This document shows positions 1 to 7,926 of a DNA stretch of 45,274 bases, piece after piece (position 1 is the first letter of the stretch; every line of letters begins with the position of its first letter). This stretch comes from CAYXDO01 sp964463485. Lineage in GTDB: Bacteria > Myxococcota > Kuafuiibacteriia > Kuafuiibacteriales > Kuafuiibacteriaceae. Position numbers and translations under genes: made by a program. Under the pieces are notes generated by a model, which was given only the letters and a program-made list of their open reading frames with translations, was not told the DNA's origin and made no database searches. The stretch lies in NCBI GenBank assembly GCA_964463485.1, contig CAYXDO010000086.1, positions 1-45,274 of the forward strand, written 5' to 3'.

Positions 1-93
1 CTCCTGAAAGGCTTCGCCTAAAGGCGAGGGGTTTACTCCCCGAACGGGACCCTAACCCGTCCCAAACCGTACTCACCGCGGTCGCGTTGTAAC
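1..93 (-). other. Intergenic region with three consecutive stem-loops
   Basis: No gene is seen here. Three short inverted repeats follow one another: about 11-30 (cttcgcc/ggcgagg around a taaa loop), about 31-43 (gggg/cccc around a six-base loop) and about 45-61 (acggg/cccgt). Read on the minus strand they follow the stop of the FAD oxidoreductase gene, so they could be a terminator or RNA 3' structure. The CGCC-TTTA-GGCG loop also resembles subterminal hairpins of IS200/IS605 elements, but no transposase is visible. The window edge cuts the region. Confidence 0.4.
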
Positions 94-1605
94 TCACGCG
101 CGCGCTCCGCTCAGGCGCGCGAACAGCTTCAGGCCGGCGCCGACGGTGCCGCCGATGCTCGGAAATCCAGCCGTGGCATTCACCAAGAACAGGTTCTCGA
201 TCGGCGTCTCGAAGTCGACACGAGCTCTCATGTTCTCGGGCGTGAGCTCAGACCCATAGGCGTTGCCGCGCGGAGACCGACAGAAAGTCTCGTTGGTGAG
301 CGGCGTGCCCGCCACGTGAATCGCCAGGTGCTCGCGCAGCCCGGGAACGTAGGACTCCTCGATGATGTCGATGATCCGATCTCGAACCCGCCTCTTTTCA
401 CGGGAGTAGGACGCGCGCCCCTCGGCACGCAGCGCTTCGAAATGTTCGTAGCTACACGCCGTCGCGACCTCCAAGATCTGGTGACCGGGCGGCGCGAGGC
501 CCGGCGCGTCGGTGTGGAGCGTCGGGGTCGACATGAAGAGCCACGGGTTCGACAAATCACGGCGATCCAGTTGATCGCGGTACATCCGGTTGAGATCGAG
601 GTGCGGATAGTGCCATACGTTCCACGCTCCGAAGCCGTGGTCGCGCAGGTCGAGCCCTTTCACCCCGAGATACAGCGTGAAGTTACTGCATGAATACCCA
701 TAACTCAGGTCCGGCCGCGCATCGTTCGCGCCCTCGAGGAGCTCCATCGTCTTCCTCGGGTCGACGTTCGAGATGTAGCGCTCGGCGCGAAAGATCTCTC
801 CGGACTTCGTCTGGACCTCGGACACCCGGCCGTTCTTCGAGCGAATGTGACTCACCTCGCGTTCGAAGAGGATCGAACACCCCGGCCGGCTGCCGATCCG
901 GTCCGTCACCGAGTCGACCAGGTGTGAGTAATGTTTTTCGGGATAATACGCTCCATTGTCGTATCCGACGATGAGTGCGACATGCAGGAGCAAGGAGACC
1001 TTCTCGGGCGGCAACAGATAGTCACCCGACTGGCCGGCGAGCACGGCCTGAAGCTCCGCGGGCATCGCGACCTCGTCGTAGAGCTCTTGGAGCGTGGCGT
1101 TTCGGTACTTCAACAGCTTTGGAAATCGGAACGGCGCGGAGAGCCAGTCTCTCCACGAGATCCGATCGGGCAACAGCGCGAGCTCCTCGCGGAGGGCCAT
1201 GATCGTGGCAAAGTATCGCCACAGCGCCTCCTTGGCCTCGGGGAACCTGCGGACGAGTCGATCTCGGAACTTCGAGAATCCGGCCGGAATCCGAAAGCGC
1301 GTGCCCGAAACGACGATTTGATCGAAACCCTCCGGATCGAGGCGATGAAAGCGAACCTGGTCCCTGAGCCCAATTCGGCGCAGGAGTTCGTCCACGGGCT
1401 CTCCTTCTCCGCAGCCGAAGATGTAGTGAACCTGAGCACAGAATCGATACTTCCCCATTCGGAACGTGTGCGCGTACCCACCAGCGGTGTCGTGGGCCTC
1501 GAGCACGAGGACTCTACGGCCAGACTCCGCAAGGAGCGCGGCCACGGTCAGGCCGCCCATCCCCGAGCCGATCACCAAGTCATCGAAGGTGGCAGGGTCC
1601 GCCAT
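94..1605 (-). CDS. CrtI/retinol-saturase-like FAD-dependent oxidoreductase
   Basis: 503-residue flavoprotein of the phytoene desaturase / carotenoid isomerase / all-trans-retinol 13,14-reductase superfamily (COG1233). A Rossmann FAD motif starts near residue 12 (VIGSGMGGLTVAALLAESG), and the C-terminal FAD segment ends with NATAGFPSIGGTVGAGLK, as in the family. The length is normal. I take the ATG at 1605 as the start because it begins the domain directly and overlaps the stop of the upstream GH4 gene by one base (TGATG); the frame stays open upstream but reads as low-complexity Arg-rich sequence. No other carotenoid genes are nearby, so the substrate (polyene, lipid or other) is open. It is second in a two-gene unit with a sugar enzyme, which is unusual for this family. 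Confidence 0.85.
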   Translation of the reverse strand: MADPATFDDLVIGSGMGGLTVAALLAESGRRVLVLEAHDTAGGYAHTFRMGKYRFCAQVHYIFGCGEGEPVDELLRRIGLRDQVRFHRLDPEGFDQIVVSGTRFRIPAGFSKFRDRLVRRFPEAKEALWRYFATIMALREELALLPDRISWRDWLSAPFRFPKLLKYRNATLQELYDEVAMPAELQAVLAGQSGDYLLPPEKVSLLLHVALIVGYDNGAYYPEKHYSHLVDSVTDRIGSRPGCSILFEREVSHIRSKNGRVSEVQTKSGEIFRAERYISNVDPRKTMELLEGANDARPDLSYGYSCSNFTLYLGVKGLDLRDHGFGAWNVWHYPHLDLNRMYRDQLDRRDLSNPWLFMSTPTLHTDAPGLAPPGHQILEVATACSYEHFEALRAEGRASYSREKRRVRDRIIDIIEESYVPGLREHLAIHVAGTPLTNETFCRSPRGNAYGSELTPENMRARVDFETPIENLFLVNATAGFPSIGGTVGAGLKLFARLSGARA

Positions 1606-2918
1606 CAGCCGCGTTCGAACGCTGGGAGGTAGGCGCGATGGGCTTCGAGGAGCGCTGCGAAGACTCTCTCCGCCGTCGCGGGATCGGGCACCGACGGGTC
1701 GATGAGCAAGGCCTCGAGCGCGGCCTGGCGGTCGCCGGTCATCGCCGCGCGCACTGTGAGTCTGTGAATGCGCGTCTGAACCGCACAAGCTGCGAGGACC
1801 CAATCTGGGAGCTCAGTGGGCTTGTCTCCCTGCCCTCCGGCGAGGCTCACTCGCCCAGGGACCTCCACGATCGCCCACGACGGGAGCTCGGAGATCAAAC
1901 CGTCGTTCCTGACGTTGATGGCTTCGCTTTGCAGGCTCCCTCCGGCGAAGGCTCGCTCCATCATCGGGATGACTTCCTCGCCGCTCGGGGCCGAGAGAAT
2001 GGGATCGATCGAAGCTCCGGAGAGGATCTCCCGAACGCCCCGCTCGATGCCTGCGACGTCGGCACGATAATTTCGATAGAATGGAGCGGGCGTGAGGGTA
2101 GGCGTCGCGCGGCAGCACGGGGTGTGTCCGAACCGAAGGTACTCACCCGCGTGACTATCGTTCGTAACGCAGAGCAACCCGGTCATGCGAAGAAGCTCCG
2201 AAGTCAGCAGGCGGTCATCGACGACGACTCGCTCCGGTGAGTCCTTCATCAGCTTTCGGAGTCGTGGGTACAGATCGAGGCCCGCGGAGTCTCGGATTTG
2301 GGTGAACCAGGTGAAGTGATTCAGGCCGGACGCCTCGACCACGAGCTCGTGCGCTGGGACCCCGAGCACTTTGGACAGGTACTCACGACCTCCGTGGATC
2401 TCGTGGCACAGGCCGACTAGCCGCACGCGGGTGTACACAGAGAGGCCGAGGCACATGCGACTCATCGGGTTGCTGAGATTCAAGACGAGGGCGTCAGGGC
2501 AGAGCGCCTCGACCGTCTTGCCGATGGCGACGGCGCCGGGAATCATTCGCAAGGCGTGAAACAGGCCGCCCGGACCGCCGTTTTCGCCGAGGGCTTGCGG
2601 TGCGCCAAGCTCCGCGGGAATTTTTCGGTCGAGGTCCCAAGTCTCGAATCGGTCGAGCTCGATGGAGATGATTACGGCGTCGGCGGCCGCCAACGCGAGG
2701 CGGGGATCGGTCGTTGCCTCGACGTGAAGCGGAAAACGAGCGCGCGGGAGCAGTCGTTTCGCGAGGCCGAAGATCAGCTCGAGTCGGTCGGGGTCGATGT
2801 CGTGAAGCACGAGCGTCAGCTCTGGGAGCTTTTCACTTCGGACGACGTCAGCGAGGAGAGATGGCGCGAACTGAATCGATCCGCCTCCCGCGAACACGAG
2901 CCTTCTCGGGCGAGACAT
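1605..2918 (-). CDS. GH4 family NAD+/Mn2+-dependent glycosidase (alpha-galactosidase/6-phospho-glycosidase-like)
   Basis: 437-residue glycoside hydrolase family 4 protein, normal length. Residues 7-20 carry the NAD-binding FAGGGS loop. NLSNPM (147-152), Cys171 in GLCHEIHGG and His201 in GLNHFTWF match the family's NAD-proximal and metal-binding positions. GH4 enzymes cleave glycosides by transient oxidation at C3 followed by elimination, using NAD+ and a divalent metal in the cytoplasm. Whether the substrate is phosphorylated cannot be told from motifs alone. There is no PTS or sugar transporter beside it. The downstream FAD oxidoreductase is translationally coupled. A candidate promoter ends six bases before the ATG. 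Confidence 0.85.
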   Translation of the reverse strand: MSRPRRLVFAGGGSIQFAPSLLADVVRSEKLPELTLVLHDIDPDRLELIFGLAKRLLPRARFPLHVEATTDPRLALAAADAVIISIELDRFETWDLDRKIPAELGAPQALGENGGPGGLFHALRMIPGAVAIGKTVEALCPDALVLNLSNPMSRMCLGLSVYTRVRLVGLCHEIHGGREYLSKVLGVPAHELVVEASGLNHFTWFTQIRDSAGLDLYPRLRKLMKDSPERVVVDDRLLTSELLRMTGLLCVTNDSHAGEYLRFGHTPCCRATPTLTPAPFYRNYRADVAGIERGVREILSGASIDPILSAPSGEEVIPMMERAFAGGSLQSEAINVRNDGLISELPSWAIVEVPGRVSLAGGQGDKPTELPDWVLAACAVQTRIHRLTVRAAMTGDRQAALEALLIDPSVPDPATAERVFAALLEAHRAYLPAFERG

Positions 2919-2953
2919 GAGTCGACCTTCGCGAAGAGAGGACGGCCCGTCAA
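2919..2953 (-). promoter_or_regulatory. Candidate leaderless promoter of the GH4 gene
   Basis: TTGACG (complement of 2948-2953), 17-bp spacer, GAAGGT (complement of 2925-2930), then six bases to the ATG at 2918. The -35 is strong. The -10 keeps only the second A and last T. Geometry matches several other genes in the window. Confidence 0.4.
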
Positions 2954-3007
2954 TCCTCTGTGTAGATCGCGCAGGCAGCTCCGGACTGGAGTAGACTGCC
3001 CGCTTTC

Positions 3008-3423
3008 ATGGTCGAGCGCCGCGGCCGCAGCGACTTGTCCAAGGTGCGGCGTCACCTACCGGCCAGGCGTAGACCGGTGCCCGCTCGACGACAGCGTGCT
3101 CGAGCTTTCGGACATAGACCCCATGCTCGTACGTACACTCGGCGGCTACACGATCGAGGCGACGGTCCTACCAAGAGATCGTGGGGGCCGTGGTCGAGAC
3201 AGCCATCGACGCCTCGCTCGTGGGCGAGAAGCTCGACCGAGCGCTCGATCAGTTGCGAAAGCTCGCCTCGCTGCGGCCGGACGATCCGACCTTTCTGAGA
3301 CTCCAGGAACGCTATCTCGAGCTCCGAGATCGGCTGGATCAGGGAGAGACCAAACGTCCCGTGGAGCTCGCCGGAGAAGTTACCGCGGTCGAAGACCTCC
3401 TCGAATCCGCCCTGGCTGGCTGA
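3008..3423 (+). pseudogene. Remnant of a zinc-ribbon Ser/Thr protein kinase gene
   Basis: Two coding-like fragments lie in different frames. From about 3009 one frame reads a zinc ribbon (TCPRCGVTYRPGVDRCPLDD) followed by DPMLVRTLGGYTIEA, the usual lead-in of myxobacterial Hanks-type kinases, but it fails just where the glycine loop should begin. From about 3166 the next frame reads a helical segment (ALDQLRKLASLRPDDP) to a stop at 3421-3423. The only natural start, ATG 3008, is one base out of frame with the ribbon. A small insertion near 3020 plus an internal deletion near 3165 would explain this. The whole catalytic domain is missing. The 564-bp stretch 2919-3482 otherwise holds only the flanking promoters. 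Confidence 0.5.
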
Positions 3424-3448
3424 AGACGGAGAGTCCGAACGGCGGACC

Positions 3449-3482
3449 TTGCACACTCGCCGTGAAGTCGTAGGATCTTTCG
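3449..3482 (+). promoter_or_regulatory. Candidate leaderless promoter of the 3483 gene
   Basis: TTGCAC (3449-3454), 16-bp spacer, TAGGAT (3471-3476), six bases, then ATG at 3483. No Shine-Dalgarno is visible in the six-base gap, so transcription would begin at or next to the start codon. Confidence 0.5.
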
Positions 3483-3899
3483 ATGAACGACCATCCGGCG
3501 ATTCAGCCCCATCACTGGGATCTCATTGAACGGACCTGGCCCGACCGAGCCAGACTTCGTGCTGCGCTCGACGAGCTCCCGCAAGACGAGCTCGCCTCAT
3601 TCGCCGCACACGTCATCGTAGCGCGTAATCTCGTACGAGACCGAACAAACGGGTCCGTCGGGAGAGGAGAGCCTCTCTCGGCGATGACCATCGAAGACCT
3701 CACGGAGTGGGTGGTCGGACACGGCCGTCTGTTTTGGACGGAGTCCGTGGACGCAGACGATCGACGCCTGGGCCTGCTCTTCGAAGAGTACCTCGACGAG
3801 AGCACACCCAGCTTGCTCGGGGAGGCCTTCGCTTCGTTTGGCCGTTTTTCGGGAGACCTGAACGACGCCGTGGACGCTCACCTTCAGCGACGAGCATAG
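3483..3899 (+). CDS. Hypothetical protein, possibly DUF4240-like
   Basis: 138-residue soluble acidic protein rich in Trp, Asp and Glu, with no signal peptide or membrane segment. The helical, FxxxL-rich layout and the N-terminal HHWDLIERTW recall small DUF4240-type proteins, but I cannot confirm the family. It has its own promoter-like element with almost no leader. Its last 16 bases overlap the 3' end of the convergent GMC oxidoreductase gene (stop at 3884), so the two transcripts would be antisense at their tails. Confidence 0.6.
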   Translation: MNDHPAIQPHHWDLIERTWPDRARLRAALDELPQDELASFAAHVIVARNLVRDRTNGSVGRGEPLSAMTIEDLTEWVVGHGRLFWTESVDADDRRLGLLFEEYLDESTPSLLGEAFASFGRFSGDLNDAVDAHLQRRA

Positions 3900-6028
3900 A
3901 GCTTCATCGTCTTGGGCTCCGCTACCTTGTCGGCTTTTTCGGCGTCCTGATGGATGTCGTGGGCCGCCTTCTCGGCCTGGAGCATCACCGCGCTCGCGAT
4001 GAAAGTGCCGATGTTGTCAGGAAAGGTCGACGCGTCGATGGCTCTCAGTCCTTTGGCGCCAATGACGTTGAACTTGCTGTCCACCACCGCCATGGGGTCG
4101 CTCGCCATACCCATCTTGGCCGTACCGTTGGCGTGGTGGCCCCAGGTGCTACTCCCGATCGCCTCGGCGATCTGCTCGAGCGACTGCACCTTCGAACCGG
4201 GCAAGACTTCCGACTCGACCATGTCGCCGAACCGCTCGATGAGCTTGCGCCCGAGCTGAATACCCCGGGCCAGCGGCAGTCGATCGTCGATCGAAGACTC
4301 CTCTGCGTGATACTGGAAATTAATCTTCGGCGGGCCGCTCGGGTCGGAGGGATCGACTCTCACCAGGCCCTTCTTGTCTTCCTTGTTGGCGTGAAGAATC
4401 ACGAGCGTGAGCACACTCGGATCGGCGACGGCGTCCTTGGCATAGCCCTCGTAGTATCCTTCGAACTTGCCTGGCACGAGGAAGAAGTACAGATCAGGGT
4501 TCGGTTGGCTCGGGTCGGACTTGGCCTGGAACGCCACCAGCGCTCCGTTGGTAGAGTACGGCCCTTTGCCGTCATCTTTCCACTCCTTGAAGACGGGGTC
4601 GGTCTGGTCGAACTTGAGGGTCAAGCTCTTCGCCAGATCGAGGGGTTTTTTCAGCTTGAAGACGAGGCCGTACTCATAACGATCGGAGAGGCTTCGGCCC
4701 ACGCCGGGGCGAATGACTTTCTTTTCGACCCCGTGGGCGGCGAGCTGATCGAGCTGTGATTCGTCGCCGATCCCCGATCTCAACAAGAGCGCTGGCGTCT
4801 CGAAGGCGCCGCCAGCCACGAGGACCTCTCGGCGGGCGCCCTCCGTGACGACCTTTCCAGCCGCATCTCGGTACTGCACACCCACCGCTTCATTCTTGTC
4901 GTCGAGGAGGATCTTGTCGACCCGTACGCCGCTTCGAATCGTCAAACGATCGGGATGCTCCGCCATGACACTCAGCAGGCGATCTCGCGCGCCGGTTCGG
5001 CGTCCGAAGCTGGTGATGGAGGTCGGCGTCAACGTCAAACCTTCGGTCCCTTGAGTGAGATTGTCGTTGGGATCGAACGCCGTAACCAGCCGCTTGAGCT
5101 TGTCGCCGAAGCTCCCGAGCTCCTTGAAGCTGAACTTGGTAGTCTCCCAAACCATTTTGAGGAGTTGCTTGTCACGCAAGAGAAGCTTCGGGTCGGCTCG
5201 GTTGGTCTCGAGCCAGCCGTCGAACCCATGACCGCCGAGATTCTGGAGACCCTCGACCCCGAGCCTCTTGCCGATTTCATGCAACGCTCGGAGCACGGGA
5301 CGGTACCGATTCTTCTCGAGGACATGCATGTATTTTTGCATGTTCTCCGCTTTCCAGTCGGGGTCCTGAGTTGCTTTGGCGATCTTGTCCCAGTCGACGT
5401 CGTCGGGTCGTACGAAGATCATCGCGTTCATGCGGGTGGACCCACCGATCCCCTCTCCGCGCGGATAGAGGATGCCGCCCTGCTTCTCGTCGAACTTCGG
5501 ATCTGCCCGGTTCTTGGATGGGTCCGAGAAGTGATCGACGAAGTAACTCCTCCCTCGCGCCTCGAGGTCTGGGTGCTCCGAAGCAAGTCCGTGAGCCGCG
5601 GGAATCTGGCTCTCGAGCACCTGCTTGTCGGCTCCGGCCTCGAGCACCAGCACCTTGTGACCTTGCTCGGCGAGGCGGGCCGCGGTTACCGCGCCCGCCG
5701 CCCCTGCGCCGATCACGACGTACTCGTACTTGGCGTCGGCCTTTCTGGGTAGGGAGGTGGTCACCGCGTCCGCTTGGCGTGCCCGGGCCGGTGACTGCGG
5801 GGTCGAAGCGCCGCGCGTTTCCATCAGCGTCAATGCCTTGGTCGGCCTGGGCGCCTCGGCCCGATCGACCGGCGATATTTGCGACGAGCGAGGTGAACCT
5901 GCCGGTCGGTCGGCTTCATTGCGACCGGGCGCCGACCTCTCCGCAGACGGAGCCGAATTCTGCGCGCTTGGCAGGATCGGAGACAGAGGCGGGACCGGCG
6001 ATGACTTCGCTCGTAGTTTGATCGTCAT
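3884..6028 (-). CDS. GMC family FAD-dependent oxidoreductase (choline dehydrogenase-like)
   Basis: 714-residue glucose-methanol-choline oxidoreductase. The ADP-binding motif VVIGAGAAGAVTAARLAEQG starts at residue 104. GGSTRMNAMIFVR is the second FAD-contact segment. Near the C-terminus, HHANGTAKMG carries the catalytic His, followed by RAIDASTFPDNIGTF with the second active-site position (Asn). These enzymes oxidise alcohols to aldehydes or ketones. About 100 Ser/Pro/Ala/Arg-rich residues precede the domain, making it longer than the usual 530-560. They may be a real disordered extension or an over-long start; Met69 at 5824 is the main alternative. No Shine-Dalgarno is seen at either. A TATAAA (complement of 6104-6109) upstream is a possible -10. 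Confidence 0.85.
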   Translation of the reverse strand: MTIKLRAKSSPVPPLSPILPSAQNSAPSAERSAPGRNEADRPAGSPRSSQISPVDRAEAPRPTKALTLMETRGASTPQSPARARQADAVTTSLPRKADAKYEYVVIGAGAAGAVTAARLAEQGHKVLVLEAGADKQVLESQIPAAHGLASEHPDLEARGRSYFVDHFSDPSKNRADPKFDEKQGGILYPRGEGIGGSTRMNAMIFVRPDDVDWDKIAKATQDPDWKAENMQKYMHVLEKNRYRPVLRALHEIGKRLGVEGLQNLGGHGFDGWLETNRADPKLLLRDKQLLKMVWETTKFSFKELGSFGDKLKRLVTAFDPNDNLTQGTEGLTLTPTSITSFGRRTGARDRLLSVMAEHPDRLTIRSGVRVDKILLDDKNEAVGVQYRDAAGKVVTEGARREVLVAGGAFETPALLLRSGIGDESQLDQLAAHGVEKKVIRPGVGRSLSDRYEYGLVFKLKKPLDLAKSLTLKFDQTDPVFKEWKDDGKGPYSTNGALVAFQAKSDPSQPNPDLYFFLVPGKFEGYYEGYAKDAVADPSVLTLVILHANKEDKKGLVRVDPSDPSGPPKINFQYHAEESSIDDRLPLARGIQLGRKLIERFGDMVESEVLPGSKVQSLEQIAEAIGSSTWGHHANGTAKMGMASDPMAVVDSKFNVIGAKGLRAIDASTFPDNIGTFIASAVMLQAEKAAHDIHQDAEKADKVAEPKTMKLYARR

Positions 6029-6157
6029 GTGAACCCAACGGATGGGCGAACAAGGTACGAACGCCGGCTGGATTGAGCAAGGCGATCCTGCGTGTCGTGC
6101 CCGTTTATATGAGTATGTCGAGATGTCTCAGCTCTGACGACTTTCGGAAGTAGCCGA

Positions 6158-6667
6158 TCAGCTTGCAGACTCGAGTAGCTCGAAAAGTCGGCGGAGCGCT
6201 TCCTGGTCTTCTCCTCCGCTCGCGACACACTCGGGGTGGAGCGGGGGTTCATAAGCCAGGTCGAGGCCCGGAAGGTTGGTCACGGTTCCGAGCTTGGCGT
6301 CTCGATAGAGCCCTTTGGGGTCGCGGTCGACCACTTCCTCCGGACTCGCGTCGACGAAGATCTCGAAGAATCGGGGGGCGGCGCGCCGACAACTCTCCCG
6401 GTAGGTGCGCTTGTGGGCCGTGGCCGCCACGATGACGATGAGGCCCTGACGTGCGGCCAGCACGGCTAAGTGGGAGAGGGTCGCGTAGAAGTCGTCGCGG
6501 TCCTGCGGTGAGTATCCTTTTTGCGGTACGAGCGTCGCGCGAACCTCGTCGCCGTCGAGTACGAGGCAAGCACACCGCCGGACTCGAAGACTCTCCGCTA
6601 GTCGCCTCGCCAGCGTGCTCTTTCCCGCGCTCGGACGACCGGTGATCCAAACGACGGCGCCTCTCAC
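6158..6667 (-). CDS. cysC: Adenylylsulfate (APS) kinase-like P-loop kinase
   Basis: 169-residue cytoplasmic kinase. The P-loop is GRPSAGKST (residues 10-18), followed by LDGDEVR. The stretch RDPKGLYRDAKLG...NLPGLDLAYEPP...HPE matches the APS kinase signature and its substrate-lid region. CysC makes PAPS from APS and ATP. The start is GTG at 6667, overlapping the upstream phosphotransferase stop by four bases (GTGA), so translation is coupled. There is no cysD/cysN sulfurylase or sulfotransferase nearby, so its role here may be sulfation-precursor supply or phosphorylation of another small molecule. Length is slightly below the family norm of about 175-200. Confidence 0.8.
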   Translation of the reverse strand: MRGAVVWITGRPSAGKSTLARRLAESLRVRRCACLVLDGDEVRATLVPQKGYSPQDRDDFYATLSHLAVLAARQGLIVIVAATAHKRTYRESCRRAAPRFFEIFVDASPEEVVDRDPKGLYRDAKLGTVTNLPGLDLAYEPPLHPECVASGGEDQEALRRLFELLESAS

Positions 6668-7755
6668 GAGAACACGTCCTCGGCGAGCTTCGGGTCGAAG
6701 TGATCGACCTCCAGAGTGGCCTCTACGAAGGACAGGACGCGATCACGAGAGGCCGCGTCGACCGCTGGGTACCAAACCGGGTTGGCCACGACGAGCCCAC
6801 GCCACGCCAAAAACGGAGCGCACACGTCGAGAAGCTCCCGGTCGCCGGTGAGGCCGAGATAAGTATCCCAGAAGCGAGCCCAAAGGGGGCGCATGACATT
6901 GTCCCACAAGGCGCGGTGCTCGACCGCGAAGAAGATGTAGTTGATGGACAAACAAGTCACGTCGTCGGCCGGGTCACCCATCGATCCGCGGCTCGAGTCG
7001 AGCAACGAGATTTGGTCGCCGTCGAAGAGGATGTTGAACGGGTGAAAGTCGCCATGGGTTCGCGCGAGACGGTGCTCCTTCTCTCGCAAAACAAATCGCC
7101 ATCGCTCGGCCTTGGTCTCGATCCGAGCGAGGCGCTCGGGAGGGGCTCCGGGCACGTTTGGGCCGTAGCCATCGACCATCCCGAAGATGCCTTCGCCGCT
7201 GCCGACGAGGTCTCGGATGGATCGTCGATAGCGTTTGGGGTCGGAGATCTTCTTCGCGTGAATCACCGCGGCGAGCCGTGCGAGCGCTTCCACGTGACGC
7301 TCGTCGTCGGCCTTGATTTCACCGCGTGCGACGGCCAAGCGAAGCTCATCAGCGTAGGTGTGGCCTTCGGCGTATTCGGTGAGCAAGTAGAACTCAGCGG
7401 ACTCCCTGAGCGACGTGGCAGAGTGGCCGTTCCGGTCGAAGGCGCCGACGTCGATGGCTTTGACGTGGCGCGGGATAGTGGCGAAGCGGTCGAAGGACAG
7501 GAGCATGGAGGCCGCTCGATCGGCGCGACGGTCGTGGCCGAATACGTCGGTCGTGGCCGTGTGGAGCACGAGGCACCGGTCCTGGCCGTCTTTGGTACGC
7601 ACGAAGAGGCGGAGAGGCTCGCCATAGCCGGCGGCTTTGGAGGTCAGGTCTCCCTCGATCGCGCGATCAGACCCAAACCGCGAGACTCGGGTGAGCGCCG
7701 CTCCGGGCAGCGCTCGCTCGAGGATCTGTTCGATGGCAGGAAACTCTCCGGGCAT
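6664..7755 (-). CDS. Aminoglycoside phosphotransferase (APH)-family small-molecule kinase
   Basis: 363 residues with an APH/choline-kinase fold. The catalytic loop is THGDFHPFNILF (HxDxxxxN), followed by LLDSSRGSMGDPADDV for the metal-binding Asp and the family's DP..D segment. It resembles COG2187 proteins, in which an APH domain is often fused to a C-terminal P-loop kinase; here the P-loop partner (the CysC-like protein) is a separate overlapping gene. The substrate is unknown and there is no reason to assume antibiotic resistance. The 171-bp gap upstream (7756-7926) contains small palindromes (gggcac-g-gtgccc near 7850) but no convincing promoter. Confidence 0.8.
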   Translation of the reverse strand: MPGEFPAIEQILERALPGAALTRVSRFGSDRAIEGDLTSKAAGYGEPLRLFVRTKDGQDRCLVLHTATTDVFGHDRRADRAASMLLSFDRFATIPRHVKAIDVGAFDRNGHSATSLRESAEFYLLTEYAEGHTYADELRLAVARGEIKADDERHVEALARLAAVIHAKKISDPKRYRRSIRDLVGSGEGIFGMVDGYGPNVPGAPPERLARIETKAERWRFVLREKEHRLARTHGDFHPFNILFDGDQISLLDSSRGSMGDPADDVTCLSINYIFFAVEHRALWDNVMRPLWARFWDTYLGLTGDRELLDVCAPFLAWRGLVVANPVWYPAVDAASRDRVLSFVEATLEVDHFDPKLAEDVFS

Positions 7756-7926
7756 GCTTTCGGAGCTTGCAGGGGGCGGACCGCGCCGGGAACCGGGGAG
7801 GTACCAGGACCTGGGTGCAAAGTTTGCGAGTCGCTCCTTTCGGGCACGGTGCCCTCGGCGTAATCTCGAATCGGGACCGGATCGAGCCGCTAACCGATTG
7901 GCACCGGGACCGGGAACACGGGAGCA

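Noticed and set aside
3707..4759. 350-residue plus-strand open frame opposite the GMC oxidoreductase
   Set aside because: Low-complexity Arg/His/Leu composition, no motif, and it overlaps two convincing genes.
6664..7755. Aminoglycoside resistance gene
   Set aside because: The APH fold is shared by many metabolite kinases, and this one is coupled to an APS kinase with no resistance context.
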